A stretch of 64,000 bases of DNA from Pegea sp. RAD2-039 (taxonomy: Eukaryota; Chordata; Thaliacea; Salpida; Salpidae), in NCBI GenBank assembly GCA_034620365.1, contig JAQGEQ010000175.1:2108001-2172000 (forward strand). The letters run 5' to 3'. The notes beneath the pieces are model-generated. The model was not told the origin of the DNA, did no database searches, and worked only from the letters and a program-made list of their open reading frames with translations. Positions 36,169 to 46,827 of this stretch are shown piece after piece. The translations under genes were made by a program, and so were the position numbers. Positions within the stretch are counted from its first letter, which is position 1. The number at the start of each line of letters is the position of its first letter.

Positions 36169-38548
36169 ATGAGAGATAGTTTACATATTAAACTACTGGC
36201 TGTTTTCTTGCTACAAACTCTTTTGTTTGCTCGTTCGAATCAATCTAGAAGACCACATCGAATCACACCTGAAACTTATATATTAAGGTCTTCAGAATGG
36301 TTAAACGACTCACGATTTTATCCTGATATTGGCAACGGTTTTATGGGAACACAGGTGTTTAGTGAGTCTGTATTTTTAAGCGGTCTGTACAACGGCGCTG
36401 GTAGTAGAAGTCATAGGGCAAGGATACAGTATCTCCTTCCTTATGTAGTCAGGCCTCACACAGATAGTAATTGGAATATTGAGTTGAACATGTATGATGC
36501 TATAGTGAAGTTAAATCATAACAATATTGAGAAATCTTTAAAAATCCAACAGTTAATCTATGTTCATCGTTCTTATGTTAATCTTCTTGTAACTGAAATT
36601 ATTGTTGAAAATTTGTCGTCAGAATGTCGCATGTTAGAACTGCTCGACTTTTCGGGAGAAATTTCAAAAGATTTAATTTTATTAAAACGATCCATACGAT
36701 TAAGTCGATCTGATAACGTTTTCAGCACTTGTTCATGTACTTCTTCATGTTCTGCGCGAATAAAAGCAAGTTTTTATGAGGGTAGGACAAGAGTGCCTGA
36801 ATCGAACAAATCATCGACCTCACCTGTATATATTGCCACAAGTGATTGGCCCAAATATTTACATTTAAGAAATAAATGGCAGAAGTTTGTATTTATCCAA
36901 TCAGTGGCTTTCACAGCTAATCAAGCTCTACATAATTTCCGCATGGGCTTATCAGCAAGTTCAAGAGGAGTTTTAACTTCTCTTCACACTTGTGCATGGC
37001 GAAAGTTGTGGACTAATCGAGCTTTAGTTGATACAGATGATATTCGCACCTCACAAAGCATCATTGCTAGTTTCTACTACATCTTATCTTCTTTACCTCA
37101 TTCACGAGCTCTAAATCGATTCAAATTTTTTGGCATCAGTCCTGGTGGAATAAGTCACGGCGGCAATAGTAGTGAATATCTTGGTCATGTTTTCTGGGAT
37201 CAGGAGTTTTGGATGTTGCTTCCTCTGCTTCCTTTTTTTCCAGGTGAATCTATCATTTTAAGATATTTCAATTTTTGATTAAAAATATATCAAATTGTTT
37301 TTAGAATATGCCAAACTTATCATTCAATATAGAGTAAGAAATCTTCAACAAGCGTTACAGAAGGCGAATTTTATTGGTTACCGTGGTGCAGCGTTTCCAT
37401 GGGAAACAGCACGAACTGGTATAGATGTGTGTCCAGGTCAGCAGTACATCTTTCTTGAAATCCACAACACTGGAGATATCATTTATCTGTTGCAACAATA
37501 TCTCTACATTACTGGAGACTACACTATCTTCAACGAGCGTGTTTGTTACAACAAACGATCACATCGAAAGATCAACAAATTCTCATGTGTCTGCTCCACT
37601 CAACCATCCCTAGCTAACTGCTTCACAGCTTGGGATCTGTTACGAGAGACCGCTTGTTTTTGGACTAGCAGAAGCTTCTGGAATTCAACCTTACAACGTT
37701 ACGTCATCAATGATGTCATGGGACCCGACGAATTTCATTTTCCCGTCGATAATTCTGCTTTTACGAATGTTATTGCAGCAAAAAATCTTGACTTTGCTTC
37801 TAGTGTTGCTCATCATTTTGATATATGTCAAGATAAGAAACTATTGTGGAAAGAATATTATAATTATATGTTTCTGCCATATGATAAAAAAATAGATTTT
37901 CATCCGCAATTTTCTAATTTCAATCTTTCAACAATTGGTGAAGTGAAACAAGCTGATGCTATCATGCTTGGGTATCCTTTGGGAGTCAAGATGACACAAA
38001 AGACACAAGTGAATGATCTGCACATATATTCAGACATCACTTCAACTAATGGACCAGCAATGACCAGTAGTATGTTTTCTATAAATTGGCTTGAAGTTGA
38101 TTACAAGCAGAAGGCAGATGAGTCGTATTTGAAACAATTGAAAAATGAACAAGCTCCGTTTTCAATGTGGTGTGAGTTGACTGATAAACAAGGATCTATC
38201 AACTTTCTTACTGGTATGGGAGGCCATTTACAAAGTGTAGTTTACGGTTATTTTGGAATGAGAATTATGTCTAATAGTTTACATTTAAGACCTCAAATGA
38301 TACCATTAGATAATGGAGAAGTTGTAGAAACGATGGAATTGAATAATGTGAGATACTTAGGCAAGACATTTAATTTACTTGTGAACAGGACTCATTGTCA
38401 GTTTACAATACCTACTTCATTAAACTCTGTGCATACAAGAAATTGTTTCAAAATTTATTCTATCAACTATCAACAAGTTCGTTTCATTTGTAAGCCTGGT
38501 GAATTAATCTTGTTTAATACGGATAGATTTGCAATTTTTGTCGTATAG
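36169..38548 (+). CDS. PGGHG: protein-glucosylgalactosylhydroxylysine glucosidase-like (GH65)
   Basis: Two exons, 36169-37243 and 37305-38548, 772 residues. The vertebrate enzyme (ATHL1) removes the terminal glucose from Glc-Gal-hydroxylysine on collagen and C1q. The family matches strongly over its length. The three acids found catalytic in the human enzyme have counterparts: Asp344 in GHVFWDQEFW, Glu501 in MGPDEFHFP and Glu649 in FSMWCELTD. Other family blocks are GEVKQADAIMLGYPLG, TSTNGPAMTSSMF and INFLTGMGGHLQSVVYG. The first 25 residues (HIKLLAVFLLQTLLFARS) look like a secretory signal, while the human protein is described as cytosolic. The start is the first ATG, with an in-frame hydrophobic run directly after it. 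A GH65 acid-trehalase role cannot be excluded from sequence alone. Confidence 0.9.
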
Positions 38549-41158
38549 CTTTTGAAATTTCTTTTATAACATAATCTTTTATTGACTAACTCAAAGTCAA
38601 ATAATTCAGTGCTCTATGCTGATCTAACCTTTCATCGTTGAAACCGTTTTATTTATTAAATATTTGTATTAAACTTTAATATAATTAAGTTAACAAAACT
38701 TATAAATAAAAGCTAACATCAAGCTTGTACACTTTTTCAGCGAATATAAATCCTTTAATGTTTATCAAAATTATTAAAATTATTTTACAGTATAGTTAAA
38801 ATCAGACAAACAAAAAACAGGGAATTTTAAAAACAAGAATTTATTTAGATAGATTTTCTTCAAAGTCAATCAAATCATCTTTTAAATCTGATTAAGAATG
38901 ATTCTATATTTTAGTGTACGATTTATTCGTCACAAGAATGATAAAGTACGTAAACAGTACAACATTTAGATAAAAAATCTGATGTAAATTCACTGCAGTT
39001 GATTTTGAAATGCTAAAAGCAAACATAATGTAATTGAAATAAATCTAAAAATTCTTTTTCTAATGTGAAAACGTTTAAAATAAAATGACAAGATTTCTTA
39101 GATGCAACATCAAAAAGAATTAAGATCTAAAAGCTGCTATTATTCGTGATTAGATGATATCAGATTCATTTAATGTGACTTATTATTTGTATATTTCGAT
39201 TGCTGCAGCTTTTTTAGAAGATAATAGTTAAGACATTCAGCTCGATATAAAACAAATCTTGTGGTAAAAAATGATACAACTTCTAATTATAGTGAACTTG
39301 TTACTATAAATTTAAAATCATATAGAATTGATGGAAACTTAATTGAAATTTATTACTCAATAAATAAAAAACTGATTAACGATAAAAGTAACGATGAAAT
39401 AAATCTCATAAATTAAATTTAGTAATAACTAAGTCAGTAAGTAAAACAGTTGAAATTATTATGTAAGTTAACAAAATTATAGAAAGTAAGTTCTTTGATA
39501 TGCTTGTCTTCTTTATTTACTAATGAGAGATGCTTTTGGCGCATTAATCCATGTGATTAAGAATTTAAAATTAACTTGTGTATGTAGTTTACTACTTGAG
39601 ATAATCGATTATAAATATATTTTTAGATGTTCAATTTTCTTTGTTTTGGTTGTTAGATAAAATATTTATTTTATTCGTTATACTTAACTGTTAGCATCAT
39701 AACACAAATTAGTTGAAACTTTTATATATGATCGTAATTGAATTAAATAATTATAACAACTTCTGATTGTTGTTTACTATAATGCTGTTATTTATTACCA
39801 AATTAATTATTTTAAGAAGTTTACTAACATCATTAATTTTTGATAAGGTATTTTGTACAATACAAAGTTTGATAAAGTTAATTTTATAAATAGAAATAAT
39901 TGATTAATATGGATTTAATGCTGCGTTCAAAACCGTTAAAGATTTTCTCTTAAATGTAGTCAATCAATTTTTTTTTGAATAAGTAAAATACAGAATAAAT
40001 TTTCAACTAATTATATGGAATATAAATATTTTCAAGAAGTTATTTTGTGTATAGTTTTACAATTGAGCAATTAAGCTTTATTATGCTAAATATGAATATT
40101 TTCAATTATTGAAAGATCATCCAAATACTTAAAGCAAATATCTTTAAAGTTATTAGCGGTTTATTTTATAAATCGAAAAACATTCCGTAAACCACACTAC
40201 CTGAAAAACAACAAACATGTGATATAAATCACATGAATATTTGAAAAATAAAATTTCTTTTAAACGATTGTTTGTCAGTTACATATGTCAATTTAATGGT
40301 TATTAAAAAATTACATCTGCAGTTTTGTAACTCTAACTGACTTCATCTTTAGCAATAATTATGATTGGCTATCAAACCTAATAACATTTTATAGGAATGA
40401 TAAAGCTCACTTTTTTGGCAAGGACATTATGAAGAATATTTTTCTGAATTTTCATCATAGCATCAGAAAGTCAGAATACAAACTATGTTGTAATCTTAAA
40501 ATAGATCAAAGTAATTACTGAAGGAAAATGTAAAGTTCTAAGCTGTCATAGGAATATAAAATATATTTTTCAAATAGTACAAGAGAAAACAAAAATGATG
40601 CTATTAAAAATTCAGATAAAATAACTCTGTCACTGGACATTAAGTCAACTAAACTATAAACTGAGCTAAGAATTAAGTAAATACGAAGACTAAGTGAAAA
40701 TTCAGCTTATATAATTACTAAATCATAATTTACTTTCCATCAAAGCTTTGAGACAAATGTCCAGTTTAAAGTTTAGTAAATAAAGGCAAGAAAGTAGCAT
40801 ACAAGGTATGGTTGACGAGCTCACTTTGTGAGGATAGTTTATTACACAAACAAATCATTTCTCAAAACTTGTCAACGAAACTGAAAAAGTCGAATCAAAT
40901 GTTTGCAGCATAAACGAGTCGAATCTGGTGTAAAAGAGCTCATTTGTTGAACTATCATCTTCAAATTTGTCATCATCACAGTAGCTTCAAAATCAGAATG
41001 AAACAGAGCATCGTGACTGGTTTGAAGAAAGCTTCAATTTAGAGATTTCAAACTTTAATATGATCACTGAATCTAAACAGCTCAGCAAAAACATAAAGAC
41101 AAACAAACGGTTCCTTGTAAAAGATTTAGAGGAAAGAAAGATAAAAGAAGGAAGAAGG
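38549..41158. other. convergent intergenic region (PGGHG / FAF1)
   Basis: About 2.6 kb between the 3' ends of two converging genes. AT-rich, with no exon, RNA or repeat recognised. Confidence 0.5.
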
Positions 41159-44100
41159 TTATTCATCTTCTTCCTCTTCATCAAACGTGGCTTCGATTGC
41201 AACAGCTTCTCGTTTGCTGATTCCACAATCGGATAGCGACATACGAAGATTTAAGAGAGAAATCTGCAAGAGATGAGGATCAGATGATGATCAAGATGTC
41301 TAGTATTTACATTTGTCTTCGGAAATGATCTGAAGATATTGTGTGTTGAAGAGAGGTATCCTTGGGACCCTACAAAGTCCACCATCCTTTGAAGAGTATC
41401 AGATGATAAGAAGTTTCGTGTGAAGGTTTGGCCGTTTGGAGCTCGAAAGCGAATTTGACAAATCTGAACAAAATCGTGAATACAAAGATCTCGGAAGTCA
41501 CGTGATCAAATCACTCACTGATTGGTTATTATCATTTGATGGTTCGGGAGGTATAGAATGCTTCAAGCGATCGATCTCTGCAATCTTTATCTGCTCAGCA
41601 TCATCTTTGATCTTTTTCTTTAACTGATCTCTACGTTCTGCTTCTTCTTTTTCAATCCTCTGTAAAGATCAAATAAGATCTGATCATAGAAGATCAAGCA
41701 TCTCACCTTTCTACGATCCACCTCCAAAGATCGTTGATAAGCAATCTCCTGCTCCTGGATGATCTTCTCCCGATCTTTACGCGCGTTCTACTCCACAAAC
41801 ATCAATTAGAATGTCATCACCGCATCCTCAACAAACCTCGTCAATGATGTCCTGACGTCGATCCTTCTCGACCTGTTCCTGGACTCGAACCAAGTTTGCC
41901 ATCAGTTCGTTCACGTCCAAGTTACCTGAACATCACACAGTGGTCAGTGTGTTGCCATGGTTACTTATAACGATTACCTTGTAAAACAGCAGTGACGTCA
42001 TGAGTTCGGCCCTTGCCCTGGACAAGCATGAGGACCGGAAAGTTATCGACCTGTAGGTTGTTGAGGCAGGCCACAACAGCGCTGCCAAAGAGGTTCTTAC
42101 ACAGTTCCATAAATCTGGTCAGATGACAACTGGTCAGTTGGTCCAGGAGAATGGTTGGAAGAAAAACCTTTTTCGATTATTAGAATGAGTGATGTCCCAG
42201 GCCCAGGAGATGAAGTTGCGATTGATGTACGAAGTGATGGACTCTTTACAGAGGACTTGACTACAAAACACATTTGTTTGGATGCTTCCTTCTTGATGGA
42301 TATAAATGGCTGAGAAAAAAAAAGGGTTTAAAAGTTTCAGTAAACATCATTTGTATTCACCTAAAGGTTTTCTTTCTTCAGCTCCACCACTAAATGCTTG
42401 TTGGATGACTTCATTGAGAGGCAGTTCTTTGAAATTAGGACCTACTCCGTATCGGGAGATAAACTCAGTGTTCAGTTGACGTAAAGCTTGAGGTATATCA
42501 ACAACGAGTTCTGGCACTGAAAATAAACAAAATAAAAATGTGAGATGGGAAGATGTGAGATGGTTTGAAAGTAAATGCAACAAGTAATTCTTGAAAGGAG
42601 TCTTTTACAAACTCACGCAGGTTTTTGTGAGACCGATATGTCTGTTGCATCGGCTCAAATAAATCTGTATCATCATAGTCATCAGAGTCAGTTGCATCGC
42701 CATTTCCATTATCACTGGCTTCCCGATTTAAATCATTATGACTTTGTGGTTGTGGATTTGATAATTGTAGAATTGATGTAGATGGTTCAATATCAGAATT
42801 TGGAAAAGCTTGTTTTCTTTTCACACTTAATTTGTAGGATGCTGGATCCAAGAAATCCGATAGAATTCTCTGAATTTGTAATTTCTTGTTGAGATGATTG
42901 GATAAATGCTAACATGTATACATCAGCTGAAGTGTTCTCGGGATAATTAGTCAAAGGAATCATTTGAAAAGTTCAAATGAGTTTAAATGTTATCCAAATA
43001 ATCAAAACCTTTCAAATTTCTATCACCTTTTAACCAATATATCAACAAGAAACAACTTACAAAAATAAGAAGCAGACTAAACAATAAAAAAGAAAATGAT
43101 TAAAAGATTGGGGTTTTTAGAAAAACTAATAATTTGACAACTTACTAGGTTCATTAAACGTTTTTCTTGCAAAGTATCTAGTACAGGGGCGACTTCTTTT
43201 TGTATTTTCTAGTGACGGAGAAGTTTTCGCAGTTACTTTAACATCATCATCAGCTTGTCTATTAGTATTTATAAAACTATGAGAACGTTTTTTTCTTCTT
43301 GCCATTTTAAGGATTTCAATAATTGATTATTGGGACTTGCTAATGTCACTACTTTCAGATTTTTTCATTTCACAGCAAATTGTTTTATTTGCATAATGAC
43401 GTCACAATCAACGAATTGAGTTTCAAATCAAAACTGATTTTACTCAATGAGCCTCTTTTTAGGGATTTCAATGAAATTAAAAAACTTTTAAAAGATTAAA
43501 AAGTTGATTCAACTGAGGATGCTTAGATTTTGAGAAGACTATCGAAGATTTAAAAGAGGAGCTTCAGCTGATGTATACATTATCTCCTAAAAATCAAATC
43601 AACTTACACTATCTTCGATCACATCTAGTGCCAAACCCTGAAATGTTTGCATTTGGCAAAGTATTCCAGTAACTGAAGCAACTTTTGATTTCAAAATAGC
43701 TACACTATCATCTCTTCTACATATAATTTCATAATCTCGATTAGAATCCAAATCTTTAAGTTCAAATTTTAGATTTGAGTTTTCATCATTTACATCCATT
43801 GATTCGGCAGGTTGACTAAAAATTAGAAAAAAAATGTTGAATATGAATTACCACAAATATAATATTCTGTATTACATAACAAATGTTACAAATTAAACCA
43901 AATTTTTCGATTTTTTCAACCCTTTATATATCATAAAAAATTATTCCAAATTAACGTTTGATTTGAAAAAAAATATAAAAAGTTGGAATCTTGATAATCA
44001 AATATTGAAGTTTTGTAGACTGACGTATAATAATCGTTCCCAGAAATTGAGTTTCCTTCTAAAATAACTTGATTGATCACAGGAAGCTGTAATAAAGACA

Positions 44101-46827
44101 GCCTTGTGTTGTCGTTATACTCTTGTAAAGAGTTCGGCGGCGGCCAGTTTTCAAATCGAATACTTTCTGGTGAGATACCCATCTCAATTGCGATAACATC
44201 TTTCATATCACCTGTTTACAAAGTAAAAGATCAAAGAAAATATATTAAAAAGATTCTAAATTTTAATTAAAAGACTTTTATGTTGATCTTTATTGATTGC
44301 TTCAGAATTTTTAGATAATTTTAACTCAGTCATGTAATTGATGTTAATATTAATTTGTGGAATTTAATTATTTTTTAAAAAGGTTTTAGTAGAAAAAAGT
44401 AATTTTTTATTTAAAGTATTTTTTTTAAGATGTAATTAAAGAGCCATATTTAGTTTAAGACATCTGTATATTTACTTTAGTTGTAAAAACAGAACAATCA
44501 ACAAATATTTTTTCACCAAATTGAGAGGTTTTTATCAGAAGTTATTATTTTATTTGAATAAGTCTTCAAATATTAACTTTTCTGATTTTTTATAATTTTT
44601 TTCTTGTTATAATAATAACATAGGGGTCTACTTCGGCCGAGAAAAGCCATGCGGGATATGCTTTGAGTGATGGAATAAAAAGCCTTTAAAGTTTCTTCTT
44701 TTTCTTTAGAAAAAGCTTAAAAAGTTTAGAGAGCGCCATTCGGAGCGATCCGCTGCGATATCCTCCCAATTGCTGGTATTGATGTTGAACGATTGCATAT
44801 CGCGCTTGCAAGTATTTTTAAAACGGAAACAGGGACAACCGGATGTTGTGTTTGCCATGAGGTAGCTCTCTATACATCAGATACTTTAGAATCCTCGTCC
44901 GACTGAAGTGTCCGAGCCAGTGAAGTCTTTTTCTGCCACGTTAAACGTAATATGCGACAAAGACAAGGAAAATAGTTAGGGTCAAGGGTTAAGATTAGTT
45001 TTGTTAGCCTTCAACAATGTCCAAGTTTCGTTAGAGTAGCATACTGCAGACAAAAGATGTGTAGATAGCTTTTGATTATCACAGATCTTGAAGAGGAACC
45101 GTGAGAACGTGCAACTTCTTTGATAGACACATTAAAGATAGATGCACTGACTATCACTAGTGGTGTATGCTTAGATGGCATCAATGATAAAAATTATTAT
45201 CCAAAAGAAAGGCGACAGAAATAAGCCACTAAATAACCGACCACCAGTGGCTTCTGTTAAATCTTCGAACTGATTGTTTCACAAATATTCTGATTAATAT
45301 TTTGCATAAAATTTTACTTTCTGAATATCAATTTAGGTTTCTTTCTGAAAGATCTTTCAGTGATTAGCTACTGTCCTGTCTTCATCAATATGTTCCTCAC
45401 CAACTAATCTAACTATTAACATCATTTATACAGACATTCGGTTTCACATCCCATATTAGTAGGAACTCTCAGACAGTTTAATATTAACTCTACTCTTATC
45501 TCTTGGATTAAGAAGTTTCTTAAAGATAGACAGCAACAAGGTACCATAAACAACTCTGTTCCAAATGCAGCATTATTTGAACCTCTTCTTTTCAATACTT
45601 AAATCATTGACAATACAGTCTGTTCTAGATCACTAAATGGTTCTGAAAATTTAATGATTTTGGCCAACGATGCCAAACTTTTTAGAAGTAAATCAGTTGT
45701 TTTCAACCTTTTTCTGTCATATTAATTCCAAAGACTTCTTTAAAGATCACAATCTCCCAAACATCCTCAGAGACTCATTATTCAAAATTATCCCACTCAG
45801 TAACAACCAGTGGAATTTTCCAAAAAAGTAACAACGGTTTGAAACCACTAACTTCACCTGTTTTAAAATTCTGATTAAAAATATGATTTTGTCAACAAGT
45901 GAGTCATAGTGCTGCCAGTCTCTTTCCTTTCCACTTATTTTGATTTATAACTTATGAGTACTTGTACAACCTCTGCAGTATTCTTATTTTTTTACATTAG
46001 TTTATGTTAAACTTTGAAAGTTAAAAACTGATCATCATTATTCAGTCATCTTGTGTTTACTATAAAAGCTGTACAAGTTGTTATTTGCATCAGCATGAAT
46101 AAAATAATAAAAAAGTGATTAATTTCTTCCTCTTATTAAAAGGATATAAAAGTATTTTTCAAGTTAGTACTAACCTACAGAACTTGAATCATCGATTCGA
46201 ATTTCTTTTTTAATAGATCCTAATGTGCAAAAAAAAGTTAGCATCACGACTTCTGGAGTATAATTGCTATAAAATAAAGAAGTTTTAATGTCAAAATATA
46301 GGTTGTGAAAAAATGAAACAACAAAAGTTTTGGCAGTTACTTTGAAATTATAGAAAATCAATAAATAAAGAAAAATTAAAAAATGTTATTTATAAGATAA
46401 TTTTAAATATAAAAATTTTCAAGTTTAAAAAAAAACTAAATTCTTTTTTAAGACAAAATTCTTAAATAAATATGTAGAAACTAAAATAGATTAGCAAGCT
46501 TTTTCTTTTTTAGAATTTACAATATATTTGGTAAAAATAATAAACTGAAACCAACGGTTGAAAAAAAGAATCCATAAACTGCTCTTGAGGCTGGTCAAGA
46601 AAATTTGCTATAGCAATTTCTAAATTCCAATTATTCTGTTCAAGAATAAGAGCACTAGTAGGCCGATCAGAGCCCGTAACAGCCTAGAAAAATAATAACA
46701 AATTCAAAAACTTTTATAATTAATCAGTTCATATGGTACTGATTTAAAAGAATTCTTATTAAGCTTGTAATAAAAACATAAAGATTGAATAAACCTCAAA
46801 TTGGGCAATCATTTCATTATTATCCAT
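41159..46827 (-). CDS. FAF1: FAS-associated factor 1 (UBA-UBL-UBL-UAS-UBX)
   Basis: Ubiquitin-binding adaptor of the p97/VCP segregase. Exons in coding order: 46795-46827, 46556-46683, 46175-46266, 44025-44211, 43608-43815, 42617-42869, 42361-42516, 42168-42309, 41978-42114, 41837-41925, 41707-41787, 41519-41659, 41311-41463, 41159-41263. In phase; 634 residues, human about 650. UBA at 1-50 (LEQNNWNLEIAIANFL). UBL1 at about 60-140 and UBL2 at about 155-236, whose last strand (ILSDFLDPASYKLSVKR) sits in exon 6. Acidic stretch near 271-286. UAS at about 303-445 (NVFCSQVLCKESITSYI). Helical coiled segment at 446-549 and UBX at 549-634, ending in an acidic FDEEEEDE tail. The UBX p97-binding loop reads SFPK instead of the usual FPR. 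Exons 8-12 and their introns are clearly GC-richer than the rest. Intron 3 contains LINE debris; intron 5 holds a short ORF flanked by inverted repeats. Confidence 0.96.
42913..43580. repeat. inverted-repeat-flanked segment in FAF1 intron 5
   Basis: ATGTATACATCAGCTGAAG at about 42913-42931 is repeated in reverse complement at about 43562-43580. The arms enclose about 630 bases almost filling FAF1 intron 5. This could be a small DNA-transposon-like insertion; no target-site duplication was confirmed. Confidence 0.6.
43126..43305 (-). CDS. short basic ORF nested in FAF1 intron 5, doubtful
   Basis: ATG-started frame of 59 codons beginning MARRKKRSHSF, rich in Arg, Lys and Ser. A good donor (GTAAGT) lies in it after codon 53, so it could be the first exon of a nested gene. 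An ideal cAMP-response-type palindrome TGACGTCA stands about 95 bases upstream (43397-43404). No continuing exon with a convincing frame was found and no family is recognised. Confidence 0.2.
   Translation of the reverse strand: MARRKKRSHSFINTNRQADDDVKVTAKTSPSLENTKRSRPCTRYFARKTFNEPSKLSNY
44627..44960 (-). mobile_element. LINE fragment, C-terminal end of ORF2 plus 3' tail
   Basis: The minus strand encodes CKRDMQSFNINTSNWEDIAA and then DRSEWRS, the conserved end of RTE/CFDP2-type LINE polyproteins. About 80 bases later comes the tail GCATGGCTTTTCTCGGCCGA at about 44632-44651. It lies in FAF1 intron 3 on the coding strand. It belongs to the same family as 27407-28530. Confidence 0.8.
45220..46112 (+). 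mobile_element. decayed LINE reverse transcriptase fragment
   Basis: Frameshifted reverse transcriptase in FAF1 intron 3, antisense to FAF1. Recognisable pieces: STLISWIKKFLKDRQQQG (usual W-x-x-xFL-x-x-R), then ALFEPLLFN (from VPQGSVLGPLLF), then ILANDAKLFRS, where the catalytic ADD box has become AND. The right end is an A/T-rich tail with AATAAAATAATAAAA. Confidence 0.75.

Noticed and set aside
43599..43608. FAF1 split into two genes, the first ending at a TGA just after exon 5
   Set aside because: Splicing exon 5 to 42869 supplies the missing last strand of UBL2 in phase, so FAF1 is one continuous gene and the stop lies in the intron.
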